64,000 bases of DNA from Maea johnstoni (GCA_963942565.1 OZ012696.1:19828459-19892458), one strand, 5' to 3'. Shown: positions 25,059 through 36,617, numbered from the stretch's first letter. The notes: generated from the letters alone by a model not told the origin. Translations and numbers: made by a program.

Positions 25059-26627
25059 CAGCAATGGATGGGATAAGTGACGTTAGCTCCGCATTGATCC
25101 CCGCCGTCGGCGCACGTGTCATCTATTGTTATCATCCTATTGTATTAAGTGAAGAATGATGGATGAGAGAGAGGCTGCTTTCTGAGCTCACTAGTAAATC
25201 ATTGGTGTTATCCCATTTCCACTATCAGCGACCAATTGTCGCCCTGTTCTGAGGAGAGAGACAGTCTAGTGTCTGACCGCACCTGCTCCCAAAACGTCAG
25301 TGGTCATTAATAATGCGTCAAATGTTTCCTCCAATGAGAATGCTCCAATCCCATCATGTGTTTAGAATGGCTTTAATCATTCTGTGGCAGTTTGGACCTA
25401 TAACTGGCTTTAGCCACATTGCGTACGCTGTCGCACTTTTCCTAATTAAACTGCGCGCAATAGCTCCTATTGGGCATGCGCGTGCAGTTTCCGCCTTCTA
25501 ACTATGCGGCCACACGGGCATGGCAGGTTCTCAGTCTTTCATATGTTGATACATTGTTGCTATTTTACAATAAGGGGCGTAAATATCAATGTTAGTGTTA
25601 CTTTGTTACGACAGAACTATTATGTAAGGTGTTACAATAGGATTATAATGTAAGATTTGAATAAACTATTCTGAAGCGCCATGACCTCTTCGGTTTAATT
25701 ATGGTCCATCATGTGCTTGAATAATATTCTCCTGGTGTTACTTCCAAACTTTAACATCGAAAGCTTTTTTGTTGAGGAAAAGAATTTCACTATTTTTTAA
25801 ATCGAGAAGAGTTCTTACCCCAGTAAACATCGGGTAGATGAATTCATGATGTAACACTTATCATGGTTTGCTGTTATTTAAGTATAGATTTGCAGCAATA
25901 TCAACTACTAGAGATGTGTGACAAGTAATTGATGCCAACATTTGAATACGTATTTTGCAATGAAAACGTGGAGTGCGCGATCTGGAAACATCTCAGCGAC
26001 TGTATTGGGGATTCCCCGTCACGCGCGTGATTTTGCAACATTGTAACGGCCAGAGTCTTTTGCAGTAGTGAAGTTTCTAGCCTTAAATTTCACCTTCGGT
26101 GAATTTTTAAAATGGCCGATCCATTCTTTTCGAAATTTGGCGAGATTGTTGATCAGCCGAGGGCTCAAAAAATTGTTAAGAGACATTTTTGAAAAGTAAT
26201 TCCTGGAGATTTTTATTCAAAGAAAATAGTAAAATCTATTTGTACCATTTTTTGACCGCTTAAGATTTTTTTTCATTTTTTCACGAATTTATATCGAAAT
26301 AGAATCATGGAGAAGCCAATCATCTCAATTAAAATATTCACCGAGCACATTTTTTTCTAATATTTTTCATTCAAAGAAAATTGCCTTTGAGTAGGTTCAA
26401 TTTGTAATTGAGCAAAATATTTGTAACGTGGAAGTGTGCGTATTTCAATTGAGCCAATCAACGTGCTCTATAAAATCACGTGATTTCGTTCAGGAAAACC
26501 CAGGAAAATCTGCACGGTCTACGTTACGTCAGAGACAGTCTCTGGTTACGTGTATCTGCGCGCTCCTTGACACGCACCTTGTATGGCACTAAGTCGCACT
26601 GCGGTGCTATGTTAATAACTTTATACC
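25059..26627. other. Intergenic; GC-richer island near 25260-25510
   Basis: 25260-25510 is richer in CG, with CCAATGAG and GGGCATGCGCGTGCAG, the latter resembling an NRF1 site. No exon is supported. The rest is AT-rich with no recognised feature. Confidence 0.3.
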
Positions 26628-26729
26628 ATTATGATGAATAATTAGATAAGTATTACTTTCTATTCATGGAAAAAGACAATTATGATAAATAACTAGATAA
26701 GTATTACTTTCTATTCATGGAAAAACGCA
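26628..26729. repeat. Tandem 51-bp duplication
   Basis: Two copies starting ATTATGAT at 26628 and 26679, sharing AGATAAGTATTACTTTCTAT. Very similar, so recent. Confidence 0.9.
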
Positions 26730-27838
26730 ATTAGGTCGTACCGATGATAACTACGATAGACCAACTGTGAAAGAGCAAATAACACATTATTTTTTCCCGA
26801 CCTCTCTAGAGGGAGGGCAAGTTAATTGAATGTTCATTGACTGTATGTTATCTGTACAAAATCATATCAAATTCATGATAAAATAAATCATGAGTAAAAC
26901 AAAATATTAAAACAGGTGAAAATAAGAACGAACAAATTAATCATGAGGAGCAGAAAGAAAAATAAATGATTACATCCGTAAGGAGGGACTGTTCTGTGTC
27001 AAAACTTCAGGAAACGTTTATGTTAAAATAGAAGTGGTTCACTCCTAGAACGTTAAGCAGAATTACGATTTCTTAATTGAAAACTAGACGTAGGGCAGGG
27101 GTGTCTAATGTCGCACCATCGTGTGAGAGTGTGGCTTCAGGCCATAAATAAACAAATTTATTTGGTCTTTCACACTTGGTCCATCGTTAATAACACATAA
27201 AAATGAAGAAAATGGTATAAACTAAAAAAAATATAATACCACCTATCACTCGGCATGACACTTACTTAACAAATTCTTTAGTTTTAAAAAATATTCAAAA
27301 AAAAATATTCAAGAATAAATAAGTATAACTATCTATTTAAAAAGGCAATTACGTCTTAAAGATAAAATAATACAAAACATAGAAAATGAAAATAAATAAA
27401 TAAGATGATATCCCTATAATGAGAGGTCAAATAATCCAAACATGTTTTGTGACATTTTTACCATTTCCCGGGGAGGAGGCCGAAAGACAGAAATGTTTAA
27501 TTCTAGTTCATATATTATGCAAAGAGCCTCCTGGCTTCAATACAGATGTGAAACAATTGATATTCAGATATTTCATGGAAGACATGGACACGTCATAATT
27601 TTACACTGGTGCAGGTGTGAACGGTAAAAAAAAAATTTTTTTTTGAAATATTTTGTCGAGTATCTTTGTGCAAACTGGTTATCTGTCTCCCTTTACCACT
27701 TCCAAGGGAGCACTCATTATCTTAATTTAATGGTATGTGGTGACCAATATGTATGTTTATCAATATATAACATCTATCTGCCTCTCTGTCTTTCTGTAAT
27801 TCTATCTATCCATTTATCTATATGTGTGAGCACACACG

Positions 27839-27841
<3 letters not shown>
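26730..27841. other. Intergenic, nothing recognised
   Basis: A-rich, with short A and T runs near 27300 and 27630. No supported feature. Confidence 0.4.

Positions 27842-27914
<73 letters not shown>
27842..27914. repeat. (TA)n microsatellite
   Basis: About 73 bp of clean TA after a short CA stretch. Confidence 0.98.
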
Positions 27915-27922
<8 letters not shown>

Positions 27923-28109
27923 TAATTTATTGCAGTACACACCAGCACCATCTTATAATTTTGATTAGTAATTTTTGTAGAATTTGACTTTACTTGCCCA
28001 AAGATGTTTTTAATCAAGTTGTAAAATGTAAGCTTTGTAGGATCAAAAATGAATGAATGAGGTTGTTTAAAGAATAAGAAGTATTGGGACTTCAGAACTT
28101 TGAATTAAC

Positions 28110-28260
28110 AGAACATTCGAGGAGGGTTGCCATGACAACCGTTTATACCAGATTCATGTTGCCAAGGCAACCGTCTCAAAATGTTTTAACCTATTTCTTA
28201 GTAAAAGTATTAAACTTCACTATCATCTTTTAGTCCTCAAAGTTTCATGAATAGTTGAAA
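28110..28260 (+). repeat. X-box-bearing unit, copy 1
   Basis: Aligned with 28475-28625: two GTTGCC..RGCAAC-type motifs 32 bp apart, then CCGTCTCA, a T-rich segment, and CCTCAAAGTTTCA. The two units are about 365 bp apart and diverged. Confidence 0.7.
28126..28171. promoter_or_regulatory. Pair of X-box-like motifs
   Basis: GTTGCCATGACAAC at 28126 (one mismatch to the RFX consensus GTNRCC-N0-3-RGYAAC) and GTTGCCAAGGCAAC at 28158 (full match). Start-to-start spacing is 32 bp. Confidence 0.45.
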
Positions 28261-28474
28261 AATGTCATTCTAAATGAATTAATCAATGTAGCATTCAGAT
28301 ATATAATGTGGCAACATCATTCTGCATATTCCACTTGTAATGAACATGTCATAGATAATACAACCCTTTACGGTCTTCTGCCTCTATCTTATATATTCCT
28401 TTGTCAATATGTTTTAAATTTTGAGGAAAGTATCTAGTGGTACCACCTATCATAAAACATTACTTAATTAAAGA

Positions 28475-28625
28475 ATTGGAGGCCATCTGTGTTGCCATGG
28501 CAACCATTTTTGTCAAATTCTTGTTGCCATAGCAACCGTCTCAGGACATTTTACTTTTTTCGAGATAAAAAATATTAAATTTCAATACGATTATCTACAA
28601 TCCTCAAAGTTTCAGAAATATTGGG
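28475..28625 (+). repeat. X-box-bearing unit, copy 2
   Basis: Second member of the pair with 28110-28260. Confidence 0.7.
28491..28536. promoter_or_regulatory. Pair of X-box-like motifs
   Basis: GTTGCCATGGCAAC at 28491 and GTTGCCATAGCAAC at 28523, both full matches to the RFX consensus. Spacing is again exactly 32 bp. Confidence 0.45.
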
Positions 28626-28639
28626 AAAAGTTTACACTG

Positions 28640-29700
28640 GTAAATAACAGTTTAGTTTGGCATCAATTACTAGTCATACATGTCTAGTTTATATATTTAC
28701 AGACTTATGTCTAATTTCAAGCAAATCTGTTAACATTTGATTCCCGAAATGGATGTTTGAAACGAATTTGAAATCCTACATAAAGTAAAGGGACAAAGGC
28801 ATTCCTTCTTGTATGCATAAATAGGAGCTACTGTTATAGCTAATCTCTTCCTCTTCTCAGTGATTGCCTAAACAGTCACAGTAGATCTGGTTAAAATGCG
28901 ATCTGATCAAAATGGCCTAGGTTTTAACTTACGTTTAAATCTCAAAATATCCCTATATTCACAGACTTACCTCCAAAGGCCAGCTTAAAACTCTTAGAAT
29001 GAGTCGTTGTATGTTTCTATTTCATATTCAGAAGAATTCCATGCTGTATACGTTTAGATGGTATATTTATCTGAGGAGTAAAGTATAGTTCATTGACTGT
29101 ATTATATTAATACAACAATGCAAACAATACTATAATAGTATATTATATATATTTTGAGTTGTGTTACTTTATTATGATTTGATCTTTTGTACTATGTTTT
29201 ATTATTTATTTATTCATGTATGATTTTTTACATCTGGAGATGTCAGTCAATAAACATACACACTACATACACTAGAGTTTAAAATACAAAAGATATAAAT
29301 AAAACTCTTATAGTTCGAAAGAACAGAACATTTACGAAATGACAGAAACATAGCTAAGTTAGAGAGTAAACGAAAGCCGTTACGAAATAAACTACATAGC
29401 AAGAAAACGACGCGAAAAACTACATTAAAGGTATACAACAAAACGTAGAGATATACTACGTAAATACACGATAATACGGGAAACGCCCGTTTTCCATGAC
29501 CTTAATATAATCTTTGAGTGCAAGGTCATGACTTTGACCAATATTTTGATATCAGAACCAAGCTACTAAATACGGTTCCAATTCTAACCAGTAGACAACT
29601 GTGGAAAGCTAAAACACAGCTGTGAGGCAGCCGCGGTATGAAATGAAATTTCTTGGAATGCACAAATTGGAATTACTGCAGTATAAGTGACAGTTTTACG
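28640..29700. other. Intergenic, nothing recognised
   Basis: No supported feature. It would be the minus-strand gene body if the divergent promoter at 29757 is real. Confidence 0.35.
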
Positions 29701-29715
29701 GTGCTATGAACATAC

Positions 29716-29756
29716 GGTCTTCCGGGAGAGCAAGCAAATGTCATTTTGTCAGCCAT
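29716..29756 (-). CDS. Candidate first coding exon, minus strand
   Basis: ATG at 29756 lies in AAGATGGCTG, a YY1-type start context. The frame MADKMTFACSPGRP reaches the donor C|GTATGT (GT at 29715-29714). The exon is only 41 nt. It contains CCCGGAAGAC, an ETS-type motif. I do not recognise the protein and no second exon was found. The main support is the paired arrangement with the plus-strand start 194 bp away. Confidence 0.22.
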
Positions 29757-29950
29757 CTTGATGAGTCGGCAAATAGAATTGCCCCTTCTCCAAACAGATG
29801 GGCACTGAGGAATTGATTTGGAATATACTGCTTGCTGATGAATCCAGGATTTTGAAGTGAATTGTTGGCGCTTATGAGAAATTGGTGGATTTATCCTGCC
29901 TCCATTGGTGCCATTTTGGCAACCGCTTTTGGACAAACCATGGAAACAAA
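29757..29950. promoter_or_regulatory. Candidate divergent (bidirectional) promoter
   Basis: 194 bp between two head-to-head start codons, each inside an AANATGGCNG motif typical of YY1-bound housekeeping starts. A third GCCAAAATGGCA motif (minus strand) is near 29905-29915. No TATA box is evident. Confidence 0.3.
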
Positions 29951-30073
29951 ATGGCGGCGACTGCTACATGGCAACGCCGCCAGGAATTGCTGAAAGTTGT
30001 TGAAAAGAATATGTGTGCATTAGAATCTGCCAAAAAGCTGTATACGTGGAAGATTAGATTAAGACATATTTGG
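29951..30073 (+). CDS. Candidate first coding exon, plus strand
   Basis: ATG at 29951 in ACAAAATGGCGGCGACTG, a canonical YY1/Kozak-like start. The frame runs exactly 41 codons to TGG|GTATGT (GT at 30074-30075, phase 0). The peptide begins MAATATWQRRQELLKVVEKN and continues with MCALESAKKLYTW; it looks like a basic, helical N-terminus. Third positions are mixed rather than AT-rich. Without splicing the frame would stop at 30095-30097. The product is not recognised and later exons were not found. Confidence 0.33.
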
Positions 30074-30075
30074 GT

Positions 30076-31376
30076 ATGTAACCGCGAGTTCAAGTGAGAA
30101 ATTCTTGCGGTTATCTTCATTTGCCAAGTAGACCTTTTTTCTCTGAGGTCCATTGCAAGAATCTTGAACTTTGGCCTTGTTGTGCCTAAAGTGAATAAAT
30201 ATTAATGTCGGGAGCACTGACGATATGATATATTCGTTATCTTTGTTGATAAAAAGGGTATACGGCCGAAATCCAAATCGACATATTCACGCCAACAGCT
30301 GCGGACAAAATAGGCTTGGCAGTGATTTTTACCATCTGGCAATAGCAGAAACACATTTTGATCGTCAACTTTCGTGTCAATTTATGCTAAAAAGAGAACC
30401 GGTGTCAAAGTACTTTTTTCGCAAACGAGGTGTCAGGAAAATATCTTAAGCCGACGAGTTTTTGTTCCATTCGCGCAATCAGGGTGTTAGCTGCATCAAG
30501 GGCGTTGCCATTTAGCTGCCGCGGTTGGCTTCCCTTTAATCATCGACAACGCAAACTGCATTCATCTTAGAAGGAAGTGAAGCTACTTTCCCTGCGATGT
30601 ATCAAAAACAAATGAAACCTTTGGATAGCCAAATTAATTTTCCACTTCGTGTTTCCTACGAAGCTGTACCGGTGTCAGCGGAACTGATTTGTCAATGCAA
30701 GGCTTGCGGAACCTGCAATGTCTTTTTGATGTGCGATTTTATGTCGATTACCCCGTGAGAGACCATAAGAATACAAGCTACTCGGAGGCCTCTTACAAAA
30801 ATATATCTTCAGGTGTATAGTTTAAATGATTCACTTTTACCATTTTATTCATAAATGTATGATAGAGTATAAAGGTTAGTTTCCTCCATGTTCAAAACTA
30901 GCTTTGGGTTAGTAAAAATTCCATGGAGATACACTGCAGATAAAACAATTTGATACATGAAATAAGAAAAAAAAAATGTTTTTTATTATTTCAGGTTACA
31001 CATGTGTAATTTGATTTTTATTTCCTTAATATACATTTTATTTCAAATTATCTCATATTTCATACATTTGTATAAGAAATGTTTTATGTTTTTAGTAGAT
31101 TTTTTATGTGAGTCACCAGTAAATGAAGATATTGTACTAATATTTTTGGAATTTGTGAATGTAGGGCTATTAACAATAGTTTACATCTGAGAAAGCCTTC
31201 AGTACAGACATATAGTACCTGCACCAGGTGACCGGACGTCTTCCAGTGCCTGTTTGTCCAAACACCTATTAATGACGTGCCAAATATAATTCAAGCACAT
31301 CAATGACGTACGTATCTGGCGAATAAGAGCTACGACGTCCAGTTGAGATGATATTTCTTTGCCCCAGAAATGTCCA
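30076..31376. other. Intergenic or intron, nothing recognised
   Basis: Frames up to about 74 codons (30225-30449) show no domain. 30460-30760 is less AT-rich than its surroundings, but no exon boundaries are convincing. Confidence 0.35.
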
Positions 31377-31650
31377 TGGGAAATTAGGCTGTGCATTATT
31401 CTATGCATGGAATTCTCGTCCATGTATAATTACGCGCAAATATGTTCATTTTCATGCATGGAAATAACATTTTCATGCATGAAGATATCGTTTTCACGCA
31501 TGGAATTTCATTTTTGTACATGCAAATTTCCTGCCACGATTATATATATATATATAGGTGTTATCGCTTTTCTTTTGAGAAATTTTTTTTTTGATTTAAT
31601 TTTTGTACATGCAAATTTCATGCCACGATTCTTTCATGCATGACGCGTTT
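31377..31650. mobile_element. CATGCATG-rich element, copy 2
   Basis: Repeated CATGCATGGAA/CATGCATGAAG at roughly 20-27 bp spacing, plus a doubled GTACATGCAAATTTC.TGCCACGA segment at about 31515 and 31605, ending TTTCATGCATGACGCG. Similar in design to 21137-21365, but the terminal repeats are not obvious. Confidence 0.55.
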
Positions 31651-32449
31651 CGCACAATGTTTGTCTCTAAGTGACTGTTGCGATTTCGAGCATGATAGGG
31701 ACTAACACGGTGGATAATTGATACCGTCATAACGACGTATTTATCTCGCCCATCGGGCTATCTATTCAAGTCCAATAATCCATAATTCACACCAATCTGG
31801 ACAGTGAATGGCAGATATGAATAAGGACCTTTGAGAAAGCGCATTTTCCTAATAGTTCAATTTTATTAATCGCTAGGAGATCCCTTGGTAGCACTAAATC
31901 ATATTCGCATTCAACCCCTCTTCCTTAGTAGAGAGGTTCAGCTATGCTGTAAACAGATTAGAGTACGAGATAGCCTATCTCCATCCTGATCTTCATCCTG
32001 TTGGGTTGCCAATTTGGTTCTGCTCTCATATTACTTTACAATTTAGTTCCACTCTCAGCCACCAGAGGATTCCTACTGGAATACATAAGGGGTATTGAAG
32101 AAAAAAATATGGGGAGGACAGGAACACATACCTTGGTCACTCAGAAGTAAACTATGCATGGCGGATTGGCTCTATAGTTAAATATAACATAAGGATGTTT
32201 TTTACAACAATTAGAACAGGGGATAGGGAGTTATCTTTAAGTTTAATACAACATGGGGATGAGTTATCTAAATCAAACCAAACTGGGGAGGTTTTTAAAG
32301 CTATAAAACATTTTGGTTGGGTTTTTAAAAGCAGGGGTTTGGGTTTTCTCTTAAGAGGTTAAATACAAAAATTGTTTTAATTTTTGGAAAGGAATAGTAT
32401 CTTGGTGGTATTTAGGCCCTAAGTCATGAGCAGCTACCATACTGCTAAC
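31651..32449. other. Intergenic, nothing recognised
   Basis: No supported feature up to the target duplication of the LINE at 32461. Confidence 0.4.
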
Positions 32450-32610
32450 GACTAATAGTTTTTTTACATTTTAATGCATTCAACCACTTGTTGTGCACCT
32501 GATTTTTATTTTCAAAGGACAATATATATCACAAAAATAACAAAGATAAGAATAAATAAAAAGAACGCCACATAGGACATCGTATGTACTTAGAAATTTA
32601 TCTTAAATTT

Positions 32611-33103
32611 TCAATGTCTGTCATCTTGACCACAAAGTATCCATATTAAAAGTACATACTTATATTGTCCTTTTAATTTTTGGTCTCTTGACCTTTTCTG
32701 ACACACAAACATCTGATACACACTTGTCTTGTAACAGGAAAATGGGGACCAGAAACCTTTGAAGAATCTATCTTTATTGTTATTTATTGCAATAAATCTT
32801 TCTGTTTTAAATTGTGACTTAAGTGAAGCTATTACTTGGGCCAAACTGGGGGGTCTCCCACCCACCTTGTTTTTAAAAATAATCATTTTTGTTGAGATTA
32901 TTACTCTGTTTATGACTGGGTCAAATTTTGGATCTCCAAAAATTATCTGAATGTCTGTCAGATACTCTGTCCTGATCGACTGGTTGCCCAGCCAATCTAG
33001 AACATCTTGCCAGATACCAGAAGTTATGTCACATTCACAAAAGAGGTAGATGAGAGACTCCTCTGCCCGCCCGCAGTAATCGCATTCATTGGATTGTTTT
33101 ATT
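32611..33103 (-). pseudogene. Tx1/L1-like ORF2, terminal part
   Basis: Frame from the nested element's edge: KIKQSNECDYCGRAEESLI, then LFCECD..SGIW, the C-x2-C...C knuckle with the usual His position occupied by a non-His residue, then DIQIIFGDPKF and INRVIISTKMIIFKNK. It ends with a stop near 32611. This block (knuckle, IFGD, nonpolar helix, YK-rich) is the normal end of L1/Tx1 ORF2. The continuation lies at 33993-34889, beyond the nested insertion. Confidence 0.82.
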
Positions 33104-33107
33104 TTAA

Positions 33108-33988
33108 GGTGATGGGTACCATTGCAAGCCAGTTAAAAGCCCTGTCCCAAAACACACCTCAAAGCAGCATAATCCTATATCTAGGCGTATCTCCAGGTTC
33201 CTGGGTGTTATTAGGTAGAGAATATCATCGCCAACTGTCATTATTCAATCCATATTCTGTTTTATTTCAAAATTTACAACTTTTTTTTCAAATGACATAT
33301 TCTCATAACCTACGCAGTTGATGGTTACTGCAGGTTCAGAGTTACTTTAGGGATATCATTGACTATGCCCAATAAGAAGTATTTTTTTGATTCTTTACTC
33401 CTGAAGATTTTTACAGGCCATAACATTGAAAATTCTAGTGAGAAATCTTGACTCCAAGTGCATTGACCTCTTACATTCAGTAAAATGTTCAACTATTTAT
33501 AGCAAACCTGACCTGCGCCTTTGTTTTGAGTGTGACGCGCGACCACTGATGTGTGTCTTTGTACGGCTGTCTTTTGTCCCTAGCTTACAAGGGACCAACA
33601 GGCCTGTCCTTGCCAAACCACGACTGATTCATAGGCTCCACACACACGGTATCTCACTAAAATTTTCAAATGTTATGGCCGGTAAAAGTCTTCAGCAGTA
33701 AAAAATCAAAAAAATACTTTTTATTGGGCATAGTCAATGACATACCTAAGGTATCTATGAAACTACAGTAACCATCAACTGCGTAATTAATGAGAATATG
33801 TCATTCGAAAAAAAAGTTGTAAATTTTGAAATAAAACAGAATATGGATTGAATAATGACAGGTGGCGATGATATTCTCTACCTGATAACACCCAGGAACC
33901 TGGAGATACGCCTGGATATAGGATTATGCTCCTTTGAGGTGTGTTTTGGGACAGGGCTTTTAACTGGCTTGCAATGGTACCCTTCACC
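33108..33988. mobile_element. TTAA-flanked foldback element with about 340-bp inverted arms
   Basis: An 881-bp element with TTAA at 33104-33107 and 33989-33992 as target duplication. Arms (33108 to about 33447, and about 33649-33988) start GGTGA.GGGTACCATTGCAA and are about 90% identical. They enclose a 200-bp unique centre. It has no transposase. TTAA target choice is typical of piggyBac-type transposons, so it is probably a non-autonomous relative. It interrupts the Tx1-like ORF2. An old partial copy is at 4433-4535. Confidence 0.9.
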
Positions 33989-33992
33989 TTAA

Positions 33993-34889
33993 ATTGAAAC
34001 ATTTCTTGTTTGTGGGTAGGATTCTATGTAAAATTTTAAATTGGAACATCTGCATCCATTTGTTTTGGTTGCATCTTGAAGGCAAAAGAAGGACACTCCT
34101 CCAAATGAAGTCGTCGCCTGGTGTCAATATTTGTTCTTCCCATTTTTGGATTGCTGTCGGGATAGTTTTGTTTTCACTTAAAAATTTTTTTTTGATGTTT
34201 TGGTTTGATTTGTTGTCATTCAGAATGCTCAGCACAAAATTTTGACACCAGGGGGCGTTTTCTTCATTTCTTGTTGTTTCCCCTAAGTGATTTTGGGGAA
34301 TAGCCTTAGAGATTCTTAGGAGGTCAATAAAGTTGATAGTGATTCCAAAATCTTCTTTAAATTTCTGACTTGTTTTTAATACTCCCTCTTTATCTATCAG
34401 ATCACCCACGTTTCTTAGTCCTTTTTGGTCCCATTTTTTGTTATAAGGTAGTTTCAAACGTGGGTTGAACCAAATTGGTTCATTATCTGGCGAATCGTAG
34501 GGGTATTCTTTAATATGGATATTATGAAATTTTGAAAGAGCTTTACATACTGAAGACCAGAAGGGGTTTTCGATCGTTGTTAAAATCGTATTTATATAGC
34601 TTGGCCCAAATCTACATATCTTGTCAATTCCATATTTGTTTGGAATAGTTGTCCAATCGTCATTGCTTACTAATGTTTTTTTGAGCCATTTTGCTTTTAA
34701 CATTTGTTCAAAGTTTGTAACATTGATCATTTCTAACCCTCCGTCTTCTATATTGAGTTCCATTGTTTTACTTTTTATTTTGGGAGGTTTTCCTTTCCAT
34801 AAAAAGTAGTAGAATTTCTTGTTGATCTCTCTCATGAATTCTGGGGAGGGTGTCGGAAGTGAAATGAAAAAGTGGACCAATTTCGACAA
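33993..34889 (-). pseudogene. Tx1/L1-like ORF2, post-reverse-transcriptase part
   Basis: About 297 open codons: SKLVHFFISLP, KKFYYFLWKGKPPKIK, then NIEDGGLEMINV..F...LKAKWLKK, the conserved block after the reverse transcriptase in L1/Tx1 ORF2. It continues to FQFKILHRILPTNKKCFNL at the nested insertion. The frame upstream is absent because of 5' truncation at 34894. Across the nested element the frame on the far side is offset by one base, so a small indel lies at or near the junction. Confidence 0.88.
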
Positions 34890-34905
34890 AGCCAGACTAA
34901 TAGTT

Positions 34906-35382
34906 GCACCAACAGCCAGAGATAAGCTATTTACAGGCTAAAATGGCCGCCACAGGGCCTCCATTTTGTGTCTGTTAGGAGGTGTTTATACAGGAATAAT
35001 ATATTTCTTGCAGGAAGGTTGGCATTTGTGGGAACTTGGGTTTGAGTAGAGAATACCATAAGAATCTTTTTGGGCCTCTGTTTTAATCATGGTGGAATGG
35101 TCCTTTAACATGTCTAACATATGAGAATTGTGTTGTGATTTGTATAGTTGTCTCCTAATGGATCCAACTTTTTGTCAAAGAAAGTTTTTTTTAATATTAC
35201 ATTGTATTTTCTGTGTTATAAACATTTCGCATATCATTAGCATTTTCAATTTCTTCCGTCAGGTTTAAAACATACTCGCAGTCTTTACCTGAGGGTGTTA
35301 TCAAAGAGTGCGATGTTGAGAGTTTTCATCGTCATCAGCTATCTCAGCCTCAAGACTTTCTGTGGTTTGACTGGTTTATTTG
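34906..35382. other. Intergenic, nothing recognised
   Basis: Contains AAAATGGCCGCC near 34940, a YY1-like motif with no supporting frame. Confidence 0.35.
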
Positions 35383-35433
35383 CGCATAATAATTTCTCTC
35401 TCGCTACATATCCATTCTTTTATTCATCTAACA
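35383..35433 (+). repeat. Dispersed 50-bp block, copy 2
   Basis: Partner of 3210-3262: TCTCTCGCTACATATCCATT and TTTTATTCATCTAA. Confidence 0.6.
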
Positions 35434-36321
35434 ATGTGGCAGGGTAGCCCACACACTTATATCCCCCTCTCTTGAGATGACTGACTCCTGCCCCCCATGT
35501 TTCTTTTATTGACAAAAGGGGAAATCAAACATCTGACAAAAATGATCTTTAAGGAACTGGAACCCTTACAGCAAAGTAGAAATTCTCAATTCGCATATTC
35601 TTTCAAACCTGACACAAATGCTCATGTCCCTTCCATCCCCTCAAAATTATTTATTGTGTATTTGCATTTCTGAGTTATGAGATCACCTCCAGAACTAAAA
35701 TGAAAGTGGTCACTGAATCATTGGTGCGATGTGGGAGATCGATCTCACAATGTTTTACAAATACCTTTCTTGTTTTTGATCTGATTAGTATTAGGTTTAG
35801 TGTTAGGGTTATGTTAGGCCATGGTAATATAAGCTCAAACACGCCCAAAAGTTGGTTTACAATGGGAAAATTAGAGAACAATCTCACAAATCAGAATTAG
35901 AGAGTTGTGTGTGTGTGTGTGTATGTGTGCGTTTCTTCTTACATTTCCCACTAGCGTAGGACAATCATGCTTGTGGCACACAGTGGAAATGTCAGCTGTG
36001 CCATAAAGCAATTATTCCAGGCATTATCACGTGTGTCTATTGGGGAACAATGGCTTCCTTCACGTCTCTGTGTTAACAGGATGTGATGGTGATTAAAAGA
36101 CATGTATAACCAACACTATAAAATAGCAATTAACCAGGCAGCCAGTGTTTGCTAACTCGCAGCTGTTGAATGGGACACACTGCCGAGTAGTAAAGTATAG
36201 AGAGAACGTTCAAGCTTTATGAATTAATCCCAAGTAAGAGGTCATTGGCTACAATCACATAAGTCAATCCTGCCTACTAGAGTCACATTTATGAAATGTA
36301 AATGGATAATGTATATTGTTT
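35434..36321. other. Intergenic; short (GT)n at about 35906-35930
   Basis: No gene or repeat family recognised apart from the GT run. Confidence 0.45.
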
Positions 36322-36617
36322 TATTATACCTCAAGTGAAGATTCTTGATTCTGGTTGGTCAAGGGCCATGGATTAATCGTCATGATTTCCTCACTCCTTA
36401 GTGACAGGCTGTTGTCCTCAACAGCTTATGAAATAGTTGAATAATTAACGGCAACAGCTATGAAATAGTTGAATAATTACTGCTAGCCCGAGGAATAGTG
36501 ACCACTAGCCCGAACACCTACGGAATAAAACATATATGACATCCCTCGAGCGAAAATCCTCTATCGGGGAAGTTATTCCTGGTGGAAACCCCACAGGGAT
36601 GTCATATTTGTATAATA
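36322..36617. mobile_element. Hairpin-type MITE, copy 3 (diverged)
   Basis: Ends TATTATAC (36322-36329) and GTATAATA (36610-36617). It starts CCTCAAGTGAAGATT and finishes GTCATATTTG, the reverse orientation of copies 1 and 2 (GAGG end versus CAAATATG end). It contains GCCCGAGG and an internal duplicated AGCTATGAAATAGTTGAATA. The hairpin head has largely lost its symmetry. Confidence 0.65.

Larger units (their letters stand above)
32461..34894 (-). mobile_element. 5'-truncated Tx1/L1-like LINE with 11-bp target duplication
   Basis: GACTAATAGTT stands at 32450-32460 and again at 34895-34905, exactly flanking the insertion. On the minus strand the element starts inside the post-reverse-transcriptase part of ORF2, ends with an untranslated tail containing AAAATAAAAA, and finishes in an A-rich end next to the duplication. 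A TTAA-flanked foldback element (33108-33988) is nested within the coding part, so the LINE itself is about 1.55 kb. Confidence 0.9.

Noticed and set aside
25313-25501. 62-codon frame in the GC-richer island
   Set aside because: Begins and ends without splice or start context and shows no motif. Only the base composition is notable.
33787-34002. Open frames in both arms of the foldback element giving similar peptides
   Set aside because: They are the same inverted arm read twice; no protein family is recognised.
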